A stretch of DNA of 64,000 nt from Epidermidibacterium keratini (GTDB taxonomy: Bacteria > Actinomycetota > Actinomycetes > Mycobacteriales > Antricoccaceae). The notes beneath the pieces were generated by a model. The model did not search any database and had not been told where the DNA came from. It was given only the letters and a program-made list of their open reading frames with translations. Position numbers and translations under genes: made by a program. Shown piece by piece: positions 1 through 9,745 of the stretch; within the stretch, counting starts at the first letter, position 1; each line of letters begins with the position of its first letter. The stretch is taken from the NCBI RefSeq assembly GCF_009834025.1, contig NZ_CP047156.1, forward strand, positions 1,984,001 to 2,048,000, given 5' to 3'.

Positions 1-737
1 TCGGGATCTGCCTCCGTCACGAGGGTGCGAGCCGCAGCAGAAGCCGCGTCGGGACGGCCGGTCTGCACCAGCAGTAGGGCGCGCTCACCGGCCAGCCATG
101 CCGCGCTCGTCGCGTTAATCTCCGCAGCCGCATATTCGGCGTACTCCACAGCGCGAGCCCGGTCGTAGGTGCTCGAGAGGTAGACGTTCATGCGCGCGGT
201 CATCGCCGGCGTCGACTGAGCGGGGTCGGCCTGCCAGCGCTCCTGCCACTCGCGCACGGCCTCGCCGTCGCCGCGATGCGCCGCGACAAGGGCACGCGAG
301 AGGTAGATCTGACCGAGCGGCTCTCCGGCGGCCAGGTGCGCCTGCTCGAGCCGGTCGATGAGTCCAGTGATCTGCGGCAGGCTCGCCCGCGGCAGCTGCA
401 GCATCCCGTTGACGGTGTACGGCGCCAGGTCGATGATCTGCGCCGACAGCTCCGGCGCGATGAACTCGGCGTACTGCCGGCCCAGCTTCAGTAGCCGGGC
501 GTACGACGCGACGCCGTCCTGCCACTCGTTGCGGTCGAACTCCGAGCCCATCCGCACCATCGCCGCGAGCGCCATCAGGTGCGGGTAGTCCAGCTCGACG
601 GCCTCGTCGTAGACCGTCTGTGCCGCTGCCTCCATCTCGGGTCCGCTCGTTAAGTTGGTGGCGATCACCAGCTTGTCGTAGACGGCCTCGATCTGCTCGG
701 ACAGCGCTGCAGGCGGGTCGGCGTACGGGATGGGCAC
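1..737 (-). CDS. Helical-repeat (TPR-like) protein, 3' end cut by window edge
   Basis: The frame stays open from a GTG at 737 to the window edge, giving about 245 visible residues. The translation is alanine- and leucine-rich with repeated helix-pair character (for example LSEQIEAVYDKLVIATN and AQTVYDEAVELDYPHLMALA), which looks like a tetratricopeptide solenoid; this is a judgement from pattern, not a confirmed domain. The start lies four bases after the Hsp90 stop, so the two genes are almost certainly co-transcribed and translationally coupled. Its role is unknown, but the context suggests a partner of the chaperone. The other frames here lack coding character. The C-terminus is outside the window. 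Confidence 0.72.
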   Translation of the reverse strand, partial: MPIPYADPPAALSEQIEAVYDKLVIATNLTSGPEMEAAAQTVYDEAVELDYPHLMALAAMVRMGSEFDRNEWQDGVASYARLLKLGRQYAEFIAPELSAQIIDLAPYTVNGMLQLPRASLPQITGLIDRLEQAHLAAGEPLGQIYLSRALVAAHRGDGEAVREWQERWQADPAQSTPAMTARMNVYLSSTYDRARAVEYAEYAAAEINATSAAWLAGERALLLVQTGRPDAASAAARTLVTEADP

Positions 738-741
738 GGTC

Positions 742-2496
742 TCAGTCCTCAGTGACCGCGCGGTCTGCGGGATGCCCGGCGGCAGCGGTGATCAGCGTGC
801 GCAGTGCCTGGCTGAGCGTGGCGGACTCGTGTTCGGTCAGCGGTTCGCCGCGCATCAGCAGGGCGAGGGTGTAGATGGCGCGCATGCCCTCGCGGGCGAC
901 CGTGTCGTCGATGTCGCCGGCGAGGGCGCGCACCGGCGGGCTGGCGAGGTTGAGCACGATACGCGGCGGTGTGTGCTCCGGCTCGGCGATGAGGTCGCCG
1001 AGCAGGTCGTCTAGATCGTCATCGGCCTGGGCCGTCGTACTCGGCAGCAGCAGCGCGGGAATCGTCGACGGGGCAAACGTGCGAGGGTCGAGCTGCAGGT
1101 CAAGATGCGCCAGCGCGCTCGACCACACCTCCGACAGGCGGCGCACCAGAGCGGCATCGTCGGGTTCTGGCCGTGGCAGCGCAGCGGCAAACGACGCCAG
1201 GTCGAGCTCGGTGATCGACAGCCGTGGGTTGCGCGCGGCGACCTGCTGCAGGATCTCGCTCTGGTAGACGTAGCCGCCGTTGACCAGCACGTAGCCCTGC
1301 AGCTTGGCCAGCTCGCGCAGCGACTGGTACTGCGTCGTACGCCGCACGAAGTGCACCTGCGGGTAGGTGTGCAGCAGCTCGTCGAGCGGCAGCCAGCCGG
1401 CCGAGGACTCGACGTTGAGGTAGCGCGAGACGAAGTCCAGCATCTGCGGGTCGGTCACGGCCATCGCACTCAACCCGGTGGCGTGCACGGCCTGAAAATG
1501 CTCGAACTGCTCGGGCGCGTCGGCCGCCATCAGCTCGATGCCGCGCTGCACTTCGTGGCCGATTGCCTCCCGCGCGTCGGTGAGCAGGTCGTTCTCCTGC
1601 AGCGACTCGCGCGAGGCGGTGGGGCTAAGGTCGCCAGCGCTCGCGACGACCCGCACGAAGTTGGCCCAGTCCGGCACGAGCTGACCGTTGCGCGTCGACA
1701 GCAACATCCCCCGCGTGTAGACGATGTCGCCTGCGCGCTCGCCGGCGCGGCCCTTGGTGTCGGTCACGAACGCGACGCCGCGGATGCCGAGTACGTCGAC
1801 CCGGATCTCGAACGCATCGATCGGCAGGAAGCCGAAGGTCTGCTGGCAGAAGTCGAGCTGCTCGTCGTAGGGCAGCTCCCACGGCGGGGTCTGCTGCGAG
1901 ACCAGCTCGCCAGTCACAGTGATCGGTACGTCGAGGTAGCGGGCGAACTCGCTCGCCAGCCGGCGTACTCGCTCGATCGCGGTCCACTCGCGGTCTTCGC
2001 GGCGTGGATGGATGATCACCTCGGTGCCGGGCAGCTCGAGCCTGCGCTCGCTGTCGGTGACGGTGAAGGTGCCGTCGGCGTACCCGACCCAGCGCAGCGT
2101 CGGTGCGTCGGGCTCGCGGGCGCTGCGCGAGATGACCTCGATCTCGTCGGCGATCAGGAAGCACGACAGCAACCCGATGCCGAACTGGCCGAGGAAGTCG
2201 TTGCGGGCGGCGGTGAAGTCCTGGCGCTTGGAGGAGGCGCCGATGGTCGCGAGCAGCGAGCGCATCTCGTCGGCGGTGAGTCCGATGCCGTCATCGGCGA
2301 CGACCAGGCTGTGCTCGCCCGGACCTGGCTCGATGGTGATGGACCCGACCGCGTCCGGCTCGAGCTGGCGACGGGCGGTGATCGCGTCGCGACCGTTCTG
2401 GATCAGCTCACGCAGATAGACGCGGGGGCTGGAGTAGAGGTGATGGGAGAGGATGTCGACGATGCCGCGCAGGTTGACCTGGAACTGTTCACGCAT
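742..2496 (-). CDS. htpG: Hsp90-family molecular chaperone (HtpG-like)
   Basis: A 584-residue GHKL-type ATPase chaperone. The N-terminal nucleotide-binding motifs are intact: LIQNGRDA at residues 31-38 (the Asn that holds Mg-ATP), ADDGIG at 67-72 and FLGQFGIGLL at 101-110. The middle and C-terminal parts follow the short bacterial layout without a charged linker. I chose the ATG at 2496 because it begins MREQFQVNLRG, the usual N-terminal strand of the family, and follows an AGAGAGG ribosome site; an upstream in-frame start at 2610 would add 38 residues of poor quality. It is a little shorter than E. coli HtpG. It sits upstream of a TPR-like gene in the same operon and diverges from fdhA across 180 bp. 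Confidence 0.9.
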   Translation of the reverse strand: MREQFQVNLRGIVDILSHHLYSSPRVYLRELIQNGRDAITARRQLEPDAVGSITIEPGPGEHSLVVADDGIGLTADEMRSLLATIGASSKRQDFTAARNDFLGQFGIGLLSCFLIADEIEVISRSAREPDAPTLRWVGYADGTFTVTDSERRLELPGTEVIIHPRREDREWTAIERVRRLASEFARYLDVPITVTGELVSQQTPPWELPYDEQLDFCQQTFGFLPIDAFEIRVDVLGIRGVAFVTDTKGRAGERAGDIVYTRGMLLSTRNGQLVPDWANFVRVVASAGDLSPTASRESLQENDLLTDAREAIGHEVQRGIELMAADAPEQFEHFQAVHATGLSAMAVTDPQMLDFVSRYLNVESSAGWLPLDELLHTYPQVHFVRRTTQYQSLRELAKLQGYVLVNGGYVYQSEILQQVAARNPRLSITELDLASFAAALPRPEPDDAALVRRLSEVWSSALAHLDLQLDPRTFAPSTIPALLLPSTTAQADDDLDDLLGDLIAEPEHTPPRIVLNLASPPVRALAGDIDDTVAREGMRAIYTLALLMRGEPLTEHESATLSQALRTLITAAAGHPADRAVTED

Positions 2497-2676
2497 AAGC
2501 GCCTCTCTACCTGATTTGTTCGACCTGATTTGTGTCGCTGCCGTCATCACGACGGGCGCCGTGCTGGGGTGGTTCCTCGCCGGTGATGCCTCACGCCGGG
2601 CATGAGACACACATCAGACACACCAGTCTCGAACCAAGACGAGCGTAGGTTCCAGCGAGCATCTAGGCTCAGGGAT

Positions 2677-5600
2677 ATGGGACGCTTCAGCTTCCTCGAA
2701 TGGCCGGTGGTGCGTCAGTTCACCTCCGGCGATCACCTCGGGCGTGGACCCGCGGTGGCGTCACGGCGTACTCGTGAGATCGCGCCGCGTACGGCGGACG
2801 CCGACAGCGTCACCCAGAGCATCTGCCCCTACTGCGCGGTGGGCTGCGGGCAGCTGGTCTACGTCAAGGACGACAAGGTCATCGGTATCGAGGGTGATCC
2901 GGACTCGCCGATCTCGCGTGGGCGGCTGTGCCCGAAGGGCTCGGCGAGCGAGCAGCTGGTCAACTCCCCGGGCCGGCAATACAAGGTGCTCTACCGCGCC
3001 CCGCGCGCGAAGGACTGGGAAGAGCTCGATCGCGACAAGGCGATCGAGATGATCGCCGACCGGTTTATCGAATCGCGGCGTAACGGCTGGCAGGACCGCG
3101 ATGCCGACGGCAAGCCGCTGCGGCGCACGATGTCCATCGCGAGCCTCGGCGGCGCGACGCTGGACAACGAAGAGAACTACCTCATCAAGAAGCTCTTTAC
3201 CGCGGCCGGAGCTATCCAGATCGAAAACCAGGCCCGTATTTGACACTCCGCCACGGTTCCCAGTTTGGGAGCCTCGTATGGACGCGGCGGCGCGACGCAA
3301 ACCCTGCAGGACATGGCCAACTCGGACTGCATCGTGCTGCAGGGCGGCAACATGGCCGAGGCGCATCCGGTCGGGTTCCAGTGGGTCAGTGAGGCCAAGG
3401 CGCGTGGCGCGAAGGTGATCCACGTCGACCCGCGCTTCACCCGCACGTCGGCGGTCGCCGACAAGCACATCCCGATTCGTGCGGGCTCGGACGTCGTACT
3501 CTTCGGCGCGCTGATCAACTACGTGCTCGCCAACGATCTGTGGTTCCGCGAATACGTGCTCTCCTACACCAACGCGGCGACCATCGTCGGTGAGGAGTAC
3601 CGCGACACCGAGGACCTGCACGGGCTGTTTTCGGGATTTGACCCAGAGACCGGCAAGTACGACCCGACGACGTGGGCCTACGCCGCCCCGGACGGCGACG
3701 GCCGTGTTGACTCGCCGGGCGAGCAGGAGCACGGCGCGAGCGCGAGCGAGCGGGCCGCCGGTGACGAGCTCGGCTCGGGTGGGCCGTCGCTGGAGCATGC
3801 CGAGGTGCTGCGTGATGAGACGCTGCAGCATCCGCGCACCGTCTTCCAGATCCTGAAGAAGCACTACCAGCGCTACACGCCCGAGATGGTCAGCCAGATG
3901 TGCGGGATCAGCGAGGACGACTTCTACTACCTCGCGCGGGCGATCACCGAGAACTCCGGGCCCGACCGCACGACCTGCTTCGGCTACGCCACCGGCTGGA
4001 CGCAGCACACGTTTGGCGCGCAGTTCATCCGCAGCTGTGCGATTTTGCAGTTATTGCTGGGAAATGTCGGTCGGCCAGGTGGCGGCATCATGGCGCTGCG
4101 CGGGCACGCCAGCATCCAGGGCTCGACCGATATCCCGACGCTGTTCAACCTGCTGCCGGGTTACCTGCCGATGCCGCGCACCGGTCTGCACGACTCGCTC
4201 GATGACTACCTGACCTCGATCGCGTCCCCGCACCAGAAGGGCTACTGGACCAACGCGCGCTCGTACTTCGTCAGCCTGATGAAGGCGTGGTACGGCGACG
4301 CGGCGACGGCTGACAACGACTTCTGCTTCGACTATCTGCCCCACCTCGACGGACCGCACGGCACCTACCAGACCACGGTCGCGATGCTGGAGGACCAGGT
4401 CGAGGGCTACTTCGTGCTCGGGCAAAACCCGGCGGTCGGCTCGGCCAACGGGCGCATGCAGCGCATGGGCATGTCGCACCTGAAGTGGATGGTCGTGCGC
4501 GACCTCGCGCTGATCGAGACCGCGAACTTCTGGAAAGAGGGCCCGGAGATCGACTCCGGCGAGCTGAAGACCGAGGACATCGAGACCGAGGTCTTCTTCA
4601 TGCCGGCGGCCACGCACGTGGAGAAGGCGGGCTCGTTTACCCAGACGCAGCGGCTGCTGCAGTGGCGCCACCAGGCGCTGCCGCCGAAGGAGGACTGCCA
4701 GAGCGAGCTGAGCTTCTTCTACGAGCTGGGCCAGCTGATCCGCGCCAAGCTCGCCGACTCCACCGACCCGCGCGACCGGCCGCTGCTCGATCTCACGTGG
4801 GACTACCCGATGGTTGACGGAGAGCCCGACGCCGAGTCGGTGCTGCGCGAGATCAACGGCTACTACGTCGGCGGCGAGCGCGACGGGCAGACGCTCACGG
4901 CGTACACCGAGATGGCCGACGACGGCTCGACCGCAGGCGGCTGCTGGATCTACACCGGGGTGTACGCCGACGACGTCAACCAGGCCGCCCGCCGGGTTCC
5001 GCAAGGCGGCGGTGGGGTCTCCCAGCGCGAGTGGGGCTGGGCCTGGCCGGCTGACCGGCGCATCCTCTACAACCGGGCCTCCGCCGACCCGTCGGGCAAG
5101 CCGTGGAGCGAGCGCAAAAAGCTCATCTGGTGGGATCCCGACGCCGGTCGCTGGGTCGGCGACGACAACCCGGACTTCCCACTGGAGCGCGATCCTGCGG
5201 CCCGACCGGACCCGAGTATCGGCGGTCCCGAGGCACTCGCCGGTGACGACCCGTTCATCATGCAGGCCGACGGCAAGGGCTGGCTGTTTGCGCCGAAGGG
5301 ACTCGTCGACGGCCCGCTGCCGACGCACTACGAGGCGCAGGAGTCGCCGGTCGACAATGCGCTGTATCCGCAGCAGCAGAGCCCGGCGCGCATCATGTTC
5401 CCGCGCACCGACAACCTCGAGGCACCGAGCGCGGGTACGCCGGGCGACGACGTCTTCCCGTTCGTATTCACGACGTACCGGCTGACCGAGCATCACACCG
5501 CGGGCGGGATGAGCCGCTGGCTGCCCTACCTGTCTGAGCTGCAACCGCAGATGTTCTGTGAGGTCTCGCCGGAGCTGGCCGCCGAGCGCGGGCTGAGCAA

Positions 5601-6063
5601 CGACGGCTGGGCCACGATCATCTCGCCGCGTGCGGTGATCGAGGCGCGCGTGCTGGTGACTGACCGGATGCGCACGCTGCGGATCAACGGCCGCGACGTA
5701 CACCAGATCGGCCTGCCCTATCACTGGGGTCAGGGCCGCGAGGCTGTGGTCGAGGGCGATGCGGCCAACGACCTGATCGGGTTGGCGCTCGATCCCAACA
5801 CCCAGATCCAGGAGTCGAAGGTCGGCTCGTGCGACATCCGCGCGGGTCGCCGTCCGCGCGGGAGCGCCGCCAACGAGCTCGTCGACGACTACAACCGGCG
5901 TGCGGGAGTCACCATCGCCACCGACTCCGAGAGGGTGACCGAGCCCGACAAGGAGATCATCTACCCGCCGATCGAAGAGAACGCCGCGGGCGGCGAGGCC
6001 GGTGTCGAGGCAGGCGCCGACGAGGAGAACCCGAACGACGAGCCGGGGTACTCACGATGGTGA
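2677..6063 (+). CDS. fdhA: Formate dehydrogenase catalytic subunit, selenocysteine-containing
   Basis: A 1128-residue molybdopterin (or tungstopterin) bis-guanine dinucleotide oxidoreductase that oxidises formate to CO2. The N-terminal [4Fe-4S] site is CPYCAVGC, with Cys50, 53, 57 and 85 (RLCPKG). The frame is interrupted by TGA at 3241-3243, codon 189, in the context IENQARI-U-HSATV. This is exactly where FdnG/FdoG-type enzymes carry catalytic selenocysteine, and the downstream frame continues the same protein (ASYGRGGATQTLQDMANSDC). A hairpin follows the TGA and selB lies 5 kb away, so this is recoding and not a nonsense mutation. The C-terminal dinucleotide-binding domain ends near residue 1070. 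No twin-arginine signal is visible, suggesting a cytoplasmic active site. The start ATG at 2677 has only a weak ribosome site. Confidence 0.95.
3241..3273 (+). promoter_or_regulatory. UGA selenocysteine codon with bacterial SECIS-like hairpin
   Basis: After the TGA (3241-3243), bases 3255-3261 (GGTTCCC) pair with 3267-3273 (GGGAGCC) around the five-base loop AGTTT. One pair is T-G and the rest are Watson-Crick. The loop begins 18 bases after the TGA and has G at its second position, which fits the general bacterial SECIS geometry recognised by SelB. The hairpin is inside the coding sequence, as expected for bacteria. The fold was made by eye. Confidence 0.8.
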
Positions 6064-6091
6064 CCGGTGGTAGCGAGACGAGGAGGAGCTG

Positions 6092-7123
6092 ATGGGGCAG
6101 TTTTCCGGGCCGACCAACCCGGCGGCCGACGCGCACTGGCATGAGCACCAGCCGCGCAAGGGCTTCTTCACCGACACCTCGATCTGCATCGGCTGCAAGG
6201 CCTGCGAGGTGGCCTGCAAGGAGTGGAATCGCAACCCGCTCGATAGCGACCTCGAACTCACCGGCATGTCCTACGACAACACGGTCTCGCTCGGCGCGAG
6301 CACCTGGCGCCACGTCGCGTTTATCGAGCAGGGCGCCGATGAGATCCAACGCGCCCGCGAGTCCGGGCGGGCACTCGTCGACCTGGGGATGCCACAGGTC
6401 GGTCCTCCCCAGACACCCGATCCCGCTCTTGATCCAGCCGCCAAGACCGACGCGCTCGCGGCCGCCCGCCAGGCCGGTACGGCGACCGTGTCCACCGAAC
6501 CGCCGCAGACGCAGGAGTTTCGCTGGCTGATGTCTTCGGACGTCTGCAAGCACTGCACCCACGCCGGCTGCCTCGACGTCTGTCCGACCGGGGCGTTGAT
6601 CCGCACCGAGTTCGGCACCGTCGTCGTACAGGACGACGTGTGCAACGGCTGCGGCACGTGCGTTGCCGGCTGCCCGTTCGGCGTGGTCGAACGGCGTACT
6701 GACGGAACAGCCGGTCCGAGGCAGCGCGGGCAGTCCGAGCCGCGCAACGTCGGCGTCGCGCAGAAGTGCACGCTGTGCTACGACCGCATGGTCGACGGCG
6801 AGACGCCGGCCTGCGCCAAGACCTGCCCGACGACCTCGATCAAGTACGGCGATCACGCCGACATGCGCAGCCAAGCGCAGCAGCGGGTGCGCGACCTGCA
6901 TGCGGCCGGGATGACCGAGGCGCGGCTGTACGGCGCCAACGAAAACGACGGCGTCGGCGGCACGGGCGCGATGTTCCTGCTGCTGGACGAGCCGGAGGTC
7001 TACGGGCTCCCGCCAGACCCGCGGGTGCCGACCGCCGACCTGATGACGATGTTCAAGCGCGCCGGCCTCGCTGCCGCCGGGATGGCGGCGGCAGCGGCCG
7101 CCGCGTTCCTGGGAGGACGCTGA
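6092..7123 (+). CDS. fdhB: Formate dehydrogenase iron-sulfur subunit
   Basis: A 343-residue ferredoxin-type electron-transfer subunit (FdnH/HybA class). It has four cysteine clusters: CIGCKACEVAC at residues 32-42, CKHCTHAGCLDVCP, CNGCGTCVAGCP and CTLCYDRMVDGETPACAKTCP, enough for four [4Fe-4S] centres that pass electrons from FdhA toward the membrane subunit. An alanine-rich hydrophobic C-terminus (MTMFKRAGLAAAGMAAA) may anchor it. The start ATG at 6092 follows GAGGAG. The gene begins 28 bp after fdhA and its TGA overlaps the ATG of the next gene, so the three genes form one operon. Confidence 0.93.
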   Translation: MGQFSGPTNPAADAHWHEHQPRKGFFTDTSICIGCKACEVACKEWNRNPLDSDLELTGMSYDNTVSLGASTWRHVAFIEQGADEIQRARESGRALVDLGMPQVGPPQTPDPALDPAAKTDALAAARQAGTATVSTEPPQTQEFRWLMSSDVCKHCTHAGCLDVCPTGALIRTEFGTVVVQDDVCNGCGTCVAGCPFGVVERRTDGTAGPRQRGQSEPRNVGVAQKCTLCYDRMVDGETPACAKTCPTTSIKYGDHADMRSQAQQRVRDLHAAGMTEARLYGANENDGVGGTGAMFLLLDEPEVYGLPPDPRVPTADLMTMFKRAGLAAAGMAAAAAAAFLGGR

Positions 7124-8214
7124 TGACGTTTTCGGAGTTCGACGAGACCCGTCCGCCGCAGCCGCCACGCAAACGGCGTGGCGGCGGCCGGCGCCCCGGC
7201 GGTGCTCTGAAGCGGCGCCGCGATGACGGCACCGCCGAGCTGTCGATGGTGCCCGAGCCAGAGTTCACGTCGTACTACGGGCGCGCGGTGGTCAAGCCGC
7301 CGCCGTGGGAAGAGGAGATCGCGGCGTACCTCTTCCTCGGAGGCGTCGCGGGCGGCTCGGGGCTGCTGGCCTTTGGCGCGCAGCTGACCGGGCGCACGCT
7401 GCTGCGGCGCAACGCTCGTCTTGGCGCGCTCGGTGCTGTCTCGCTTGGCGCCGTCGCGCTGGTGAAGGACCTCGGGCGACCCGAGCGGTTCCTGAACATG
7501 CTGCGCACCATCAAGCTGACCTCGCCGATGAGCCTGGGATCGTGGATCCTCAGCGGGTTCAGCGGTGCGATGGGCGTCGCGGCAGTCGCCGACATCGACC
7601 GGATGACCGGCAAGCGGCTGCCGCTCGGACCGTTGCGGCCGATGCTGTACGCCGTCGAGGCGCCGGCCGGTGCGGGAGCCGCGGTGTTTGCGACCCCACT
7701 CGCGGCGTACACCGCCGTCCTGCTCTCCGACACCGCGGTGCCGACGTGGAACGACGCGCACCGCGACCTGCCGTTCGTCTTCGTCAGCTCGGCGAGCCTT
7801 GCCGCGTCGGGTCTGGCGATGGTGACCACGCCGGTGTCCGAGGCCGGTCCGGCGCGTCGGCTCGCGGTGCTCGGAGTGGTCGGTGACGTCGCGGCGACCC
7901 GCTACATGGAAAGCCGGATGGATCCGGTCACCGTCGAGCCGCTGCACGAGGGCAAGTCCGGGAAGATGATGAAGTGGGCCGAACGCCTCGCCGTACTCGG
8001 CGGCATCGGCACGCTCGTCGGCGGACGCAACCGGCTCGTCGCCGCAGCATCCGGGGTGTCACTCATGGCGGCGTCGGCGTTGACCCGCTTCGGGGTGTTC
8101 GAAGCCGGCATCCACTCGGCGAAGGACCCGAAATACACGATCGAGCCACAGCGCCGCCGCCTCGAGGCACGCCGCGCGGCGGGCGAGACCGGCGACTCCA
8201 TCACCACTGCCTAA
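7123..8214 (+). CDS. NrfD-type membrane subunit of formate dehydrogenase (quinone reductase)
   Basis: A 363-residue integral membrane protein of the NrfD/polysulfide-reductase C family, predicted to pass electrons from FdhB to menaquinone. The first 60 residues are polar and Pro/Arg-rich (RKRRGGG); the membrane part begins with EIAAYLFLGGVAGGSGLLAF, a family hallmark, and several hydrophobic helices follow. It replaces the b-type cytochrome FdnI of E. coli, as is usual in actinobacteria. The ATG at 7123 overlaps the fdhB stop (ATGA). The operon ends here, followed by a hairpin terminator. No fdhD or molybdenum-cofactor gene is nearby. Confidence 0.88.
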   Translation: MTFSEFDETRPPQPPRKRRGGGRRPGGALKRRRDDGTAELSMVPEPEFTSYYGRAVVKPPPWEEEIAAYLFLGGVAGGSGLLAFGAQLTGRTLLRRNARLGALGAVSLGAVALVKDLGRPERFLNMLRTIKLTSPMSLGSWILSGFSGAMGVAAVADIDRMTGKRLPLGPLRPMLYAVEAPAGAGAAVFATPLAAYTAVLLSDTAVPTWNDAHRDLPFVFVSSASLAASGLAMVTTPVSEAGPARRLAVLGVVGDVAATRYMESRMDPVTVEPLHEGKSGKMMKWAERLAVLGGIGTLVGGRNRLVAAASGVSLMAASALTRFGVFEAGIHSAKDPKYTIEPQRRRLEARRAAGETGDSITTA

Positions 8215-8227
8215 CCCCGAAAAAGAC

Positions 8228-8268
8228 GCTGCGACCCGAGCCATCGCAGAGATAACTCAGGTCGCAGC
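8228..8268 (-). terminator. Intrinsic terminator between convergent genes
   Basis: Bases 8228-8240 (GCTGCGACCCGAG) pair with 8256-8268 (CTCAGGTCGCAGC), 13 pairs with one G-T. On the minus strand the stem is followed by a T tract (GTCTTTTTCGG), the standard rho-independent layout for the small gene ending at 8287. It may also stop transcription from the fdh operon. The core TGCGACCTGAG recurs in the terminator at 9798-9838. Confidence 0.8.
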
Positions 8269-8286
8269 GCCGGGTGCTTCGCGTGC

Positions 8287-8592
8287 TTACACGCGTGGCG
8301 CCATACTGTCGTTCCACGTGGTACCCAATGGGTAGCTGCCGCCGAAGGCGTTGGCGCACACCGCGTATGCGGCGCCGTTATCGAGAGCCCACTGCTTGGC
8401 GTCCTCACACTGCTCTTGGGTGTCGTACCAGTCGATGCAGGCCGCCCCGCCGCTTCCCTCGATGTCAATACACTTGGGATTCCCCGGTAGCCCCGGTCCC
8501 TCCGCGCTCGCCGGTCCAGCGGCAAAAAGTGTTGCGCCACCGGCAATCGCGATGGCTCCGATGGTCTTCGTCGTCCTGCGTAGGAAACTCAC
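8287..8592 (-). CDS. Small secreted four-cysteine protein, copy 1
   Basis: A 101-residue protein with a Sec signal peptide: VSFLRRTTKT, then a hydrophobic stretch GAIAIAGGATLFAAGPASA, and likely cleavage after ASA. The mature part of about 70 residues has four cysteines (PKC, AAC, EQC, AVC), suggesting two disulfides, and ends SMAPRV. I chose the GTG at 8592 because AAGGAG lies just upstream and the paralogue at 9861-10175 starts at the same place. The two copies share almost identical signal-peptide DNA but divergent mature parts. The family is not recognised; a secreted inhibitor, toxin or envelope factor are all possible. Confidence 0.78.
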   Translation of the reverse strand: MSFLRRTTKTIGAIAIAGGATLFAAGPASAEGPGLPGNPKCIDIEGSGGAACIDWYDTQEQCEDAKQWALDNGAAYAVCANAFGGSYPLGTTWNDSMAPRV

Positions 8593-8716
8593 AGTCTCAC
8601 TCCTTGTAGTCGATGTCAGATGCACAAGGGGGCTGGTAGTACGTCGTCCTGAGACCGTCTTGTAGTTCCAGCGTCGCCGCAATCCAACATGCCTTTCACC
8701 ACTGCGTAGCACGCGG

Positions 8717-9712
8717 TTAACGCATCTGCAGGATCGTCCGGCCGAGCGCTGAGCGGTCCTCGATCGCGGCGTGAGCCTGGACTGCCTGCTCGAGCGGAAA
8801 CGTCTGACCGATCACCGCCCGCAGCCTGCCGTCGGCCAGCTCGGCCTGGGCGCGATGGCCGACCGCCTCCCAGTCGGCGGTCTGCGCGGTGATGTCGGAC
8901 AGGCTGAGCACGGTGATGTCGCGGGCGGCCGCCGCGTCAGCGTCGATTGCCGCGAAGTCGCCTGCGGCGGCGCCGTACCCGAGGAAGATGCCGCCGTCGG
9001 CCCCGGCGTTCAGCGCTTCGCCGCCGAGCGCACCGCCAGCGCCGTCGAAGACGACATCCGCGCCACCGCCGGTGATCTCGCGGACCTGCTTCTCCCACCC
9101 ATCGGCCCCGTAGTCGATGACGGTGTCGGCGCCGAGACGCTGTGCCAGCGAGAGCTTCTGCTCTCCCCGCGCAGCGGCGACCACCTTGGCACCGGCTGAT
9201 ACTGCCAGCTGGGTGAGTAGCGTGCCGAGACCGCCGGCGGCGGCCGTGATGAGGACCCAGGACTCCGGCTGCACGGCAGCACGATCGAATACCGCGAGCG
9301 CCGTCCTCCCGTCGGCCACCATCGCGACGCTGTGTGCGGTCGGCACATTGGCCGCGACTTCCATCAGCGTGCTGGTCTTGGCCAGCGCCTGCTCGGCGTA
9401 CCCGCCCGTGGGCAGGCCACCACCGATGCCGCTGGCGGCGGTGCGACTGACAACGCGCTTGCCGAGCCACCCGGCCTCGGCGTCATCACCCACGGCGGCG
9501 ACGACCCCACCGACGGCGCCGCCAGGGATGTAGGGCAGTTCTAGAGGGAAGAAGTCCAGACCCCAGCCGCTGCGTAGTCGCGTGTCGAGGAACATGACAT
9601 CGGCGGCCTCGACGTCGATGAGCACCTCGCCCTGACCGGGTTGTGGCGCCGGGAGATCGACGACCTCGAGGACCTCCGGGCCGCCGAACTTCTTGACCTG
9701 CACTGCACGCAT
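8717..9712 (-). CDS. Zinc-type alcohol dehydrogenase-like quinone oxidoreductase
   Basis: A 331-residue medium-chain reductase of the quinone oxidoreductase class, predicted to use NADPH to reduce quinones or enals. It has the N-terminal GroES-like domain (MRAVQVKKFGGPEVLEVVDL) and a Rossmann NADPH site, VLITAAAGGLGTLLTQLA, at about residues 140-160. No structural zinc cysteine cluster is seen, as expected for this class. The ATG at 9712 follows AAAGGAG; an upstream in-frame start would run through the promoter. A SoxR-type operator-promoter lies 34-64 bp upstream, which suggests induction by redox-active compounds. It stands alone between the two secreted-miniprotein genes. Confidence 0.88.
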   Translation of the reverse strand: MRAVQVKKFGGPEVLEVVDLPAPQPGQGEVLIDVEAADVMFLDTRLRSGWGLDFFPLELPYIPGGAVGGVVAAVGDDAEAGWLGKRVVSRTAASGIGGGLPTGGYAEQALAKTSTLMEVAANVPTAHSVAMVADGRTALAVFDRAAVQPESWVLITAAAGGLGTLLTQLAVSAGAKVVAAARGEQKLSLAQRLGADTVIDYGADGWEKQVREITGGGADVVFDGAGGALGGEALNAGADGGIFLGYGAAAGDFAAIDADAAAARDITVLSLSDITAQTADWEAVGHRAQAELADGRLRAVIGQTFPLEQAVQAHAAIEDRSALGRTILQMR

Positions 9713-9745
9713 TGCTGCTCCTTTGGCTGTTGCTGGTGTGCACCA

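Noticed and set aside
1105-2514. A 469-codon open frame on the plus strand
   Set aside because: It is antisense to the Hsp90 gene, His/Asp/Arg/Val-rich, with no motifs; typical GC-rich shadow.
4051-5724. A 557-codon open frame on the minus strand
   Set aside because: Antisense to fdhA with low-complexity Arg/Val/His composition and no domain.
3265-6063. Reading the 3' part of fdhA as an independent gene with its own start
   Set aside because: The upstream frame ends at the selenocysteine TGA and the two parts are one continuous FdnG-like protein; there is no ribosome site near 3265.
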